A stretch of DNA of 64,000 nt. It comes from Chitinophaga rhizosphaerae. GTDB lineage: Bacteria; Bacteroidota; Bacteroidia; Chitinophagales; Chitinophagaceae. The DNA lies in contig NZ_RXLO01000008.1 in the NCBI RefSeq assembly GCF_003958645.1, positions 243,215 to 307,214 of the forward strand. The letters run 5' to 3'. The position numbers and the translations under genes were made by a program. Below the pieces are notes generated by a model. It had not been told where the DNA came from. It was given only the letters and a program-made list of their open reading frames with translations, and did no database searches. The first letter of the stretch is position 1, and each line of letters begins with the position of its first letter. This document shows, in pieces, positions 35,328 to 42,830 of this stretch.

Positions 35328-35356
35328 GCTCTTCCAACCCCCGGAAGGGCTTTTTT
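35328..35356 (+). terminator. SAM-controlled terminator (expression platform)
   Basis: GCTCTTCC (35328-35335) and GGAAGGGC (35343-35350) form an 8-bp stem with one G-T pair, then six T. Its distance of 41 bases from the aptamer fits an S-box attenuator. Confidence 0.85.
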
Positions 35357-35495
35357 GTTTCCGACTGACATAATGTGAATTTAACCTGTACGTTTGCAGT
35401 GAACGTTGCGGCACAGCCGTTTCGTAAAAACAATGATCAACCATGCCCGCCACCAGCAGGGGAATGCCGGGGCGGACAAACAAAACCAAACACAG

Positions 35496-36674
35496 ATGAA
35501 ACCATCTACGCAATTGATCCACAGCATCCCGGTAGACGAACTGACCGGTGCGATTTCGGTACCTATCTACCAATCGTCCACCTTTGTGCAGGAAAGCCCC
35601 GGGATCCATAAGGGCTTCGAATTCTCCAGGGCCAATAACCCCACGAGAAAAGTGCTGGAAGACATCATCACCAGCCTCGAGGAAGGCTACGCCGGATTCG
35701 GGTTCGCCAGCGGCATGGCCGCCATCGACGCGGTGCTGAAACTCCTCAAGAGCGGAGACGAGATCATGGCCGTGGAAGACACGTACGGCGGCATCTTCTC
35801 CATCTTCAACCACATGTTCGAACGCTTCGGCATCAAGGTCAATTTCGTGGACATGAGCGATACGGATAAAGTGCTCGAAAAGATCACGCCGAAAACGCGC
35901 ATCATCTGGCTGGAATCTCCCACCAACCCCACGCTCAAGATCTCCGACATCAAATCCATCAGCAAGATCGCGCGGCAGCACAACATCCTGCTGGTGGTAG
36001 ACAATACTTTCAGCACACCGCTCCTGCAAAAACCCATTCCCCTGGGTGCAGACATCGTCATCCATTCCGCTTCCAAATACCTGGCCGGGCATACCGACGT
36101 GATCGCAGGGCTGGTGGTAGTGAACAGCAAGCCCCTGGCCGATCAACTGAAGTTCAACCAGAACATTTCCGGTAGTATACTCAGCCCCTTCGAAGCCTGG
36201 CTCACCATCCGCGGCATCGAAACGCTCAGCCTGCGCCTGGAAAAACAGTGCGCCAACGCCCTGGCCATCGCCAACTGGCTGGCCGAGCACCCGGCGGTGG
36301 ACAAAGTGTTCTACCCCGGCCTGGCCACACACAAGAACCACCACATCGCCAGGAAGCAACAGAAAGCTTACGGCGGAATGGTCAGTTTTTCGCTGAAGGA
36401 AGATTTGATCAAAAACGCGATCCGCATCGTCAACACCACCAAACTCTTCAAACTGGCGGAAAGCTTTGGCGGCGTGAAAAGCATGCTGGCCCACCCGGTC
36501 ACGATGACGCACCGGAACATCCCTGAAGAATTCCGCCGCAAGGCAGGTCTCCAGGATTCCTGCATCCGCCTGTCTATCGGTATCGAAGACGCGGAAGACC
36601 TTATCAACGATCTCAAACAAGCTTTAGATAAACTTAACCAGCCTATCGGCAAACAAATTACCGTACTGCAATAA
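35496..36674 (+). CDS. Trans-sulfuration PLP enzyme (cystathionine gamma-synthase/lyase group)
   Basis: 392 residues from the ATG at 35496; longer starts at 35406 and 35433 add a Gln/Asn-rich stretch without family support. PLP-binding SASKYLAGHTDVIAG contains the Lys, and substrate motifs AISVPIYQSSTF and FSRANNPTRKVLE are those of the Cys/Met metabolism family, as is SFGGVKSMLAHPVTMTHRN. The position behind a SAM riboswitch and in front of homoserine dehydrogenase points to methionine synthesis (cystathionine gamma-synthase or acyl-homoserine sulfhydrylase); a lyase is less likely. The two genes are separated by 2 bases. Confidence 0.88.
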   Translation: MKPSTQLIHSIPVDELTGAISVPIYQSSTFVQESPGIHKGFEFSRANNPTRKVLEDIITSLEEGYAGFGFASGMAAIDAVLKLLKSGDEIMAVEDTYGGIFSIFNHMFERFGIKVNFVDMSDTDKVLEKITPKTRIIWLESPTNPTLKISDIKSISKIARQHNILLVVDNTFSTPLLQKPIPLGADIVIHSASKYLAGHTDVIAGLVVVNSKPLADQLKFNQNISGSILSPFEAWLTIRGIETLSLRLEKQCANALAIANWLAEHPAVDKVFYPGLATHKNHHIARKQQKAYGGMVSFSLKEDLIKNAIRIVNTTKLFKLAESFGGVKSMLAHPVTMTHRNIPEEFRRKAGLQDSCIRLSIGIEDAEDLINDLKQALDKLNQPIGKQITVLQ

Positions 36675-36676
36675 AT

Positions 36677-37861
36677 ATGGAACAGAAGACAATCAATCTC
36701 GGCATCTTCGGCTTCGGCTGTGTTGGCCAGGGCCTCTACGAAGTGCTGAACAGAACGAAAGGGATCAACGCCCGGATCAAGAAAATCTGCATCAAAGACC
36801 CGAACAAGCCGCGTCCGATCGACATGAGCTATTTCACGACAGACGCCAACGAGATACTGAACGATCCTACCATAGACGTAGTGGTGGAGCTGATCAACGA
36901 AACGGAGGCCGCCTTTGAGATCGTGAGCACCGCCCTTCGCAACGGCAAAGCCGTAGTGAGCGCCAGCAAGCGCATGATCGCCGAGAACCTGCCTGCGCTG
37001 TACCAGCTGCAGGTAGAGAACAAGGTGCCCTTCCTCTACGAGGCTTCCAGCTGCGCCAGCATTCCCATCATCCGCAACCTGGAGGAATATTACGACAACG
37101 ACCTCCTCAACGCCGTGGAAGGCATCTGCAACGGTTCTACCAATTACATCCTCACCAAAATATTCGAAGAGCACCTCAGCTTCGAAACCGCACTCCAGCA
37201 GGCGCAAGACCTCGGGTTCGCGGAAACCGACCCTACGCTCGACGTGGAAGGCTACGATCCAAAATTCAAGATCGTCATCCTCCTGCTGCACGCTTTCGGC
37301 ACCTTCGTGAAACCCGAAGAAGTATTCAACTTCGGCATCAATCACCTCAACGATTTCGATATCAACTTCGCGCGCCAGCGCAATTGCACCATCAAGCTGA
37401 TCGGCAATTGCCGCCGCCAGAACGGCAGCGTGAACGCCTACGTGCTCCCGCACCTCATCCGCGAGCATAACCTGCTGTACGATGTGTACAACGAATACAA
37501 CGGCGTGCTCCTCGAATCCGCATTCACCGACAAACAGTTCTTCGTTGGTAAGGGCGCGGGCGGCACCGCTACCGGCTCCGCCGTACTGAGCGACATTTCC
37601 GCACTGCTCTACAATTACCGATACGAATACAAAAAGATCAAACAGCAAAACCAACCCTCGTTCACCAACGATGTGCAACTGAAAGTATACCTGCGCTTCA
37701 AATCGCCCGACCAGGTAGACCTCGCCTCGTTCTACAACATCTCCGAGAAATACGAATCCCCGGAATGCCGTTACGTGGTAGGCACCATCAACCTGCAGAA
37801 GCTGAAAGAAGCGAAATGGCTGAAGAATAAGGATGTGAACTTGCTGGTATTGGAGCAATAG
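36677..37861 (+). CDS. hom: Homoserine dehydrogenase
   Basis: 394 residues. The dinucleotide site is GFGCVGQGLYEV near residue 11; EGICNGSTNYILTKI near 150 and the catalytic DPTLDVEGYDPKFKI segment near 200 follow. GKGAGGTATGSAV near 296 is the other family block. The C-terminal 65 residues resemble a reduced ACT-like domain. It makes homoserine from aspartate semialdehyde for methionine and threonine. It is co-transcribed with the PLP enzyme, so it is probably the SAM-regulated methionine branch version; any second, unregulated copy would lie elsewhere. Confidence 0.92.
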   Translation: MEQKTINLGIFGFGCVGQGLYEVLNRTKGINARIKKICIKDPNKPRPIDMSYFTTDANEILNDPTIDVVVELINETEAAFEIVSTALRNGKAVVSASKRMIAENLPALYQLQVENKVPFLYEASSCASIPIIRNLEEYYDNDLLNAVEGICNGSTNYILTKIFEEHLSFETALQQAQDLGFAETDPTLDVEGYDPKFKIVILLLHAFGTFVKPEEVFNFGINHLNDFDINFARQRNCTIKLIGNCRRQNGSVNAYVLPHLIREHNLLYDVYNEYNGVLLESAFTDKQFFVGKGAGGTATGSAVLSDISALLYNYRYEYKKIKQQNQPSFTNDVQLKVYLRFKSPDQVDLASFYNISEKYESPECRYVVGTINLQKLKEAKWLKNKDVNLLVLEQ

Positions 37862-37887
37862 TCCCCACAACTGATCTATAAACGAAA

Positions 37888-37911
37888 CGGTCCGCCACTC
37901 CAGGCGGACCG
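37888..37911 (+). other. Hairpin after hom, without T-run
   Basis: A 9-bp perfect GC-rich stem (37888-37896 with 37903-37911). Without a T-run it may serve as an RNA end-stabiliser; the proper terminator follows at 38006. Confidence 0.55.
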
Positions 37912-38005
37912 CCGACATCGCATTCCATGCCCGGGAGCCCGGTTAACCGGAGGGATTTCTTCTACGGGTATAGTAAACGATAGCAACTTTTTAATGAATA
38001 TAAAA

Positions 38006-38030
38006 GGGAAGCCAGGTGCTTCCTTTTTTT
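38006..38030 (+). terminator. Terminator after hom
   Basis: GGAAGC (38007-38012) and GCTTCC (38018-38023) with a 5-base loop, followed by seven T. Confidence 0.75.
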
Positions 38031-38201
38031 ATCCCTGCCAGCAATGATGTAAATCTCCCTTATCGGAATGCTAATTTACCGGTTAACCATGTCGCCCATA
38101 CGCTCTTCCCATTGAAAAATGAGGTAGCCTTTGCAAACATGCATGTATATCCCCGTAGTATCTTGTTTTTACATAATTCCTCACCCAATAAACCCTTCAT
38201 T

Positions 38202-38657
38202 ATGACCCGTAAAGTTTGTTCCATGTTCGCCCTGATGGCAGCCCTCGTTATGTTCCAGTCCGAAACCTCCGCCATCCAGCCCACGAAAACAAAAGTGCCC
38301 GTTCCCAGGTTCAGCTGCTCGTTTACCCAGACAAATTTCAGCCTTTCCCTGACCGGTAATCCCGCTACGTCGTACACGTATACGATGATCGATTTTGCAG
38401 CGCATTACTTCTCCACCAATCCCTACACGCAAGCCCAATGGGAAACCGGCGTGGTGATCGGCAACGTTACCGGCTGCACTTCCTCCACCCGCGTGCGCGG
38501 TACCAAAGTGCAGTCAGACGGCAGGTTGATGGAATGCACCATTTCCACATCAGGGGTTGTGGTGATCCGCTGGGTTTCCGGCCCACCCATGCCTTCTTCC
38601 GGACCGTTGACACATTATGCGGTTGAATTCGCCACCGTGCCGATGTCGGCGTACTAA
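38202..38657 (+). CDS. Small secreted protein, function unknown
   Basis: 151 residues from the ATG at 38202; the frame opens 62 codons earlier, but that part would begin inside the terminator at 38006. A signal peptide (MTRKVCSMFALMAALVMFQ) ends near TSA. The mature domain has two Cys residues (FSCSF and TGCTSS) and a third in MECTI, with beta-like repeats. No family is recognised. It is preceded by about 170 bases without genes and followed by an exceptionally strong hairpin. Confidence 0.6.
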   Translation: MTRKVCSMFALMAALVMFQSETSAIQPTKTKVPVPRFSCSFTQTNFSLSLTGNPATSYTYTMIDFAAHYFSTNPYTQAQWETGVVIGNVTGCTSSTRVRGTKVQSDGRLMECTISTSGVVVIRWVSGPPMPSSGPLTHYAVEFATVPMSAY

Positions 38658-38671
38658 TGAAAGAATTTTCG

Positions 38672-38710
38672 CAACAAAAACGGGAAGCCATGAGCTTCCC
38701 GTTTTTGTTG
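38672..38710. terminator. Bidirectional terminator, 17-bp perfect stem
   Basis: 38672-38688 pairs with 38694-38710 without mismatch, with a 5-base loop (CATGA). A/T-rich ends give a T-run in both directions. It separates the secreted protein gene from the convergent lipoprotein gene. Confidence 0.9.
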
Positions 38711-38873
38711 TATGCGGATGGGGTGGCATCATTTGGTGACGAAGGTTGGATGCACGCCCCCACGATCACCTGTACGCGATCATTGTATACGCTGGTGACG
38801 GAAGTGTAAGGAGTTTTATGATGAAGGGATTTGTATTTGTTTTTAGAAATATGGCGAAAAGGTGTTTTGCCTG

Positions 38874-39671
38874 CTATCGGTGCTGAAAAAGTTGATACGC
38901 GAATTGACGGGTGAAGTCGGCCGTTGCAGGAGCGGAGAAATCTTCGCGCCGCCAGTTCATGCTTTCCAACCGTCCGCCGGAAAGGTAAGCGTGGCCGTAA
39001 GAATTGCGCCAGCGGAGAGTGCCGAGTGCCGAAGCACCTTCTTCCACCGACCTTTCGTTTTCACTGAGCGCCGCAAAATCGCGACCCGTCCAGATGAAAT
39101 AGCACCAGGGCGGGAAAACGCGCGCCAGTGCCGGCTGGTCCGTGTACTGGTATTTGATGGCGCCGGTGCGCACTTCCGTTTCCGCGATAACATCGAAGCT
39201 TTCGGAGCGCACTACGTTCCCTCCTTTCCAATACAATTTGAACATCTGGTTGCGGGCGCCGGCATTCACGACGTGCAATTCGGCGAGTTGGTTGCCGCTG
39301 TACACGAGGGAGTCGTAGTCGGTGACGGACCACTGCCCGCTATGATCGAAATTATGATACCGGATCCTGGTGAGGCGATTGCCGGTGTACAGGAAAGAAC
39401 GGTCGATCCGTTGCTGCTGACCGAAGAAAAGATACGTGAAGACGAGCTTCCCGCCCGCCCAGGCCACTGTTGAGGAGTCTGTCCCCGAAGCGGTACGGGT
39501 TACCCACGCGGAGGGTTCTCCGTTGCTGTTGTAGTAAAAAAAGGTGGATTCACCGGCTCCGGCGATTTCCGTCAGTTTCCAGACGGGTTCGGTGGGGCGG
39601 GGTGTTATTTGTGTATCTTTTTTACTGCAAGCCGCAAGCATCATCAGTGCGGCGGGTAGCATTTTCTTCAT
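38874..39671 (-). CDS. Unrecognised lipoprotein
   Basis: 265 residues with lipobox LMMLAACS (Cys15, then KKD). The mature part contains many short beta-strand repeats (FFYYNSNGEPSAWV, LVFTYLFFGQQQ, SFLYTGNRLTRIRY, SLVYSGNQLAEL). They resemble the DUF4595/RHS-like strands in Bacteroidota surface proteins, in which YxGNrL and FxYnxnG alternate. No enzyme motif. The gene has no operon partner, and a divergence from the maf cluster is only about 40 bases. Confidence 0.75.
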   Translation of the reverse strand: MKKMLPAALMMLAACSKKDTQITPRPTEPVWKLTEIAGAGESTFFYYNSNGEPSAWVTRTASGTDSSTVAWAGGKLVFTYLFFGQQQRIDRSFLYTGNRLTRIRYHNFDHSGQWSVTDYDSLVYSGNQLAELHVVNAGARNQMFKLYWKGGNVVRSESFDVIAETEVRTGAIKYQYTDQPALARVFPPWCYFIWTGRDFAALSENERSVEEGASALGTLRWRNSYGHAYLSGGRLESMNWRREDFSAPATADFTRQFAYQLFQHR

Positions 39672-39710
39672 AGGTATTCGGTTGTCTGAACGCGGGTTCC
39701 GGAATTAATC

Positions 39711-40280
39711 CTACAATTTCGCCAGCCGCTCCGCCACCTGGCTGATGGGCAGCCCCATTACATTGTAGAAATCGCCGTTGATACCGTCGATCCCCACGGC
39801 CCCTATCCACTCCTGGATAGCGTAGGCGCCGGCTTTATCGTAAGGCTGGTAGTTGTCTACATAAAACTCGATCTGCGCGGTGGTCAGCGGTTTGAAATGC
39901 ACTTCCGTGGTCTGCGAAAACGCCTGTTCCTCTCCGTTGCGGACGATCACCACGCCCGTGATCACCGTATGCACCCGGCCGCTTAAACGGCCGAGGATAT
40001 GGATGGCATCGGCCCGGTCTGCCGGTTTGCCGATCACGTCGCCATCCAGCACCACGATGGTATCTGCGGCCACGATGATATCGTCTGCACTGTAATGCGC
40101 CTGCACGGCCTTCGCTTTCTGCCGGGCGATGTGCTCCGGCACTTCGGGAACGGGCATGCCTTCGGGCCACGACTCGTCGGCCGCACTAACTTTTACTTCG
40201 AAGGGGATGCCGGCCTGCTCAAGAAGTTGCGCGCGGCGGGGGCTCTGGCTGGCCAGTATAACGGGTTTGCGGGAATACAT
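39711..40280 (-). CDS. maf: Maf-like nucleotide pyrophosphatase
   Basis: 189 residues, the usual length. LASQSPRRAQLLEQAG at the N-terminus supplies the substrate-binding SxxR motif, DDIIVAADTIV the catalytic Asp, and DKAGAYAIQEWIGA the YxxxGAYaIQ motif. Maf enzymes hydrolyse dTTP/UTP and modified nucleotides, cleaning the pool. It is the last gene of a four-gene minus-strand cluster; its start is 2 bases after the UbiA stop. Confidence 0.93.
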   Translation of the reverse strand: MYSRKPVILASQSPRRAQLLEQAGIPFEVKVSAADESWPEGMPVPEVPEHIARQKAKAVQAHYSADDIIVAADTIVVLDGDVIGKPADRADAIHILGRLSGRVHTVITGVVIVRNGEEQAFSQTTEVHFKPLTTAQIEFYVDNYQPYDKAGAYAIQEWIGAVGIDGINGDFYNVMGLPISQVAERLAKL

Positions 40281-40281
40281 G

Positions 40282-41223
40282 CTACATGATTTTAAAAAAC
40301 ACCATAGACAGGATGCCGGTCAGCATCACGATCTTGATCCAGGTGGAAATGGAATGATAATGCTCCGGCTGGTACGCCTTCGCCAGCGGCCGCTGGATGA
40401 ACCACGCCAGCGGGAAAACGACGAACATGCCCACATATCCCACCGCGGCATACCAACCCCGCAGGAACGTGACGATCATCAGCACCAACAGCAACACTTC
40501 CAGCATGCCGATCAGCACCATGGTGAAGTGCTTCGTTTTTTTCACGCCCCACACAATGGGAAGCGTGCGGCAACCGTCTTTACTGTCTCCGATCATATCC
40601 TCCATATCCTTCACGATCTCCCGGATCATGGACAGCAGGAACGCGAACAGCGCGTAAATGCCGATGACCTGGATAAGCTTCCGGCCGGCGGGCGACATGA
40701 TCGCCTCGAAGCTCCCGTAAATCTGTTTTTCGTAAAAACCCACCACTACAACGCTCAGCGCCGTCAACAGCGAAATCACGACATTGCCGATGATCACCTG
40801 GCGTTTGAACGAAGTGGAATAGAACCACAGCAACATGGTGCAGATCACCTGGATGAAGCCCAGGTAAAACTGGCCGATCCTGAACGCCACGAGGAAACCG
40901 ATGGATACCCCGGCCATGTTGAGCATGGTATGCCAGGCCATGGCCCAGCGGCGGTTGATGATCTTTTCCACCACCATTTTTTCCGGCTTGTTGACCAGGT
41001 CTATATTGATGTCGAAATAATCGTTGATGATGTAGCCGCCTGCCGCCACCATCAGCGTGGAAATGCAGAGCAGTACAAAATGCGGCCAGGTAAGGGAGGG
41101 CTCGAGCCCGCTTTTCTGCAGCACGGGCGCCACTACGCAAAACTGCAACAGCAACTGCGTGAGCGCGATGTAGATCAGGTTCGGATACCGGATCATCCTG
41201 AAAAAAGCTGCGATAAGGGTCAT
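40282..41223 (-). CDS. UbiA-family prenyltransferase
   Basis: 313 residues with 8-9 hydrophobic segments. The allylic-diphosphate-binding motif NDYFDINIDLVNKP (NDxxDxxxD) is in the first loop, and a second Asp-rich loop (MIREIVKDMEDMIGD) is further on. In Bacteroidota this branch is often annotated as geranylgeranylglycerol-phosphate geranylgeranyltransferase, but the lipid acceptor cannot be read from sequence. It lies between maf and the HAD phosphatase gene, within the cluster. Confidence 0.85.
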   Translation of the reverse strand: MTLIAAFFRMIRYPNLIYIALTQLLLQFCVVAPVLQKSGLEPSLTWPHFVLLCISTLMVAAGGYIINDYFDINIDLVNKPEKMVVEKIINRRWAMAWHTMLNMAGVSIGFLVAFRIGQFYLGFIQVICTMLLWFYSTSFKRQVIIGNVVISLLTALSVVVVGFYEKQIYGSFEAIMSPAGRKLIQVIGIYALFAFLLSMIREIVKDMEDMIGDSKDGCRTLPIVWGVKKTKHFTMVLIGMLEVLLLVLMIVTFLRGWYAAVGYVGMFVVFPLAWFIQRPLAKAYQPEHYHSISTWIKIVMLTGILSMVFFKIM

Positions 41224-41257
41224 TATATATTTTTATGCATGGAAATTTCGGATTGGG

Positions 41258-41779
41258 CTACCTGGCACTGATGCCCTCGTCGAGCTGCCAGTCGCCATTG
41301 AGCTTCAGCACTTTTTCGATGACGTCCCGCGCGCATCCGGCACCGCCGGTGACGGGAGAAATGTAACGGCTGATGGATTTGATCTCCGGCGCCGCGTCTG
41401 CCGGACAAGCCGCCAGCCCCACCAGCTGCATGGCGCGGTAATCAGGGATATCGTCTCCCATGAACAGGATCTCGTCCCATACAAGATCGTGCTCCAGGGC
41501 ATAGGATTCCAGCCTTTCCACCTTGTCGGCCACGCCGGTAAACACGTCGCTGATCCCCAGTCCGTTGAGCCTCGTTACCACGCTCTCCGACCGTCCGCCC
41601 GAAATAATGGCGATCCGGTAGCCTTTCTTCACCGCCAATTGCAGGGCGTACCCGTCGCGGATGCTCATTTTACGGCTCTGTTCGCCACCGGGCAGCAGCA
41701 GGACCGTTCCGTCGGTCAACACGCCGTCTACGTCGAACACGAAAGTGCGGATGCGGGAAAAATGTTCCAATACGTTCAT
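41258..41779 (-). CDS. KdsC-like HAD phosphatase
   Basis: 173 residues from the ATG at 41779; an upstream ATG adds 17 residues not seen in the family. HAD motifs are FDVDGVLTDG (nucleophile Asp and general acid Asp), IISGGRS and FMGDDIPDYRAM. There is no cap domain, as in KdsC, which removes phosphate from KDO-8-phosphate in LPS core synthesis. A related phosphatase for N-acylneuraminate or another sugar acid is possible. The gene is part of the maf-ubiA cluster. Confidence 0.88.
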   Translation of the reverse strand: MNVLEHFSRIRTFVFDVDGVLTDGTVLLLPGGEQSRKMSIRDGYALQLAVKKGYRIAIISGGRSESVVTRLNGLGISDVFTGVADKVERLESYALEHDLVWDEILFMGDDIPDYRAMQLVGLAACPADAAPEIKSISRYISPVTGGAGCARDVIEKVLKLNGDWQLDEGISAR

Positions 41780-41858
41780 AACTATCTGTCTGTCGTTTCT
41801 GCGTTGGCCGGCCGGGAGGCCGGTGCGCAAAAATATTCGTTAATCGGGAGACCGCCAA

Positions 41859-42620
41859 TCATTTATGGAACTGGAGTATACTCTCCGACAGCAACGGGTA
41901 AATTTGGGCCATGGAGGGGTAGTTGACGAGCAGGGATTCGTGCAGGGCCATGGTTTTTTCGTCATTTCTCACCGCCGGGCCGGTTTGTACGCTTTCCGGC
42001 GGGAACTTGTCGAGCCGCTGGAAAGTTTCCCGGATGAGGGGGGCCAGCAGCTGGAAATCGCGCCCTTCCTGTTCGCAATAGAATTTGGCGAGGGCGATGA
42101 GGTGGTTGGTGAAATTATTGCAGAAAACGGCGGCCAGGTGCATCTGGAGCCGCTGTTCGGAGTTCATGATGGAAATGGAACCACTGATGCTCTGGGCCAG
42201 GGCCAGGAGGCGCTTCTGCACTTCGTCAGACGAGGCTTCCAGCATGAGGGGGATCTCGGGGTAGGATTTAGTCTCCTTCCGGATGCTTTGCAGGGGGTAT
42301 AATACGCCCGTATTGGTGGAAATATTGCCGATGGCCGACAGGGGAACTGCCCCCGCGGTATGCACCACGATGCGGCGGCCCAGGCGGAGATCGTTGTTCA
42401 GCCGGGCCAGGGCATCGTCTCCCACGGCCAGCAGGTACACGTCTGCCTCCATATGAATGTCCATCAGGTCGCCGGAAGATTCGGCGCCGAGGGATTCCGC
42501 CAGCACCCGGGCGTTGTCCTTGTTACGGCTGATCACCTGCTTTACAGGATGGCCGTGCAGCTTCATGAGGTGACCAAAACAATGCGCTACGTTCCCTGAT
42601 CCGATAATGACGATGTCCAT
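41859..42620 (-). CDS. Rossmann-fold DUF2520-family protein
   Basis: 253 residues from the ATG at 42620 (an earlier frame start at 42719 adds an unlikely segment). IIGSGNVAHCFGHLMK at the N-terminus is a Rossmann NAD(P) site; the C-terminal DUF2520 region has AAVFCNNFTNHLIALAKFY and a PLIRETFQRL helix. It resembles prephenate or 6-phosphogluconate dehydrogenase-like folds but lacks a known substrate. It is the first gene of the cluster with the KdsC-like phosphatase, UbiA protein and maf. Confidence 0.82.
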   Translation of the reverse strand: MDIVIIGSGNVAHCFGHLMKLHGHPVKQVISRNKDNARVLAESLGAESSGDLMDIHMEADVYLLAVGDDALARLNNDLRLGRRIVVHTAGAVPLSAIGNISTNTGVLYPLQSIRKETKSYPEIPLMLEASSDEVQKRLLALAQSISGSISIMNSEQRLQMHLAAVFCNNFTNHLIALAKFYCEQEGRDFQLLAPLIRETFQRLDKFPPESVQTGPAVRNDEKTMALHESLLVNYPSMAQIYPLLSESILQFHK

Positions 42621-42830
42621 GGCATTCGATGTAAGTAAAAATGAATATGTAATATAAGCGTCTTTCGGCGAAAAGGAGATAACATAATAATATGGCGTCT
42701 GTTGCGCGCTGGAATTCAAGTATTTAACCTTATCTATTTTTTATATCATCCTACTTTTATATAATTGCATCAATCGGATTTGTAATATTGATACAAATTT
42801 CAGCGTAATTACAGACATAAAAAGGCGTTC

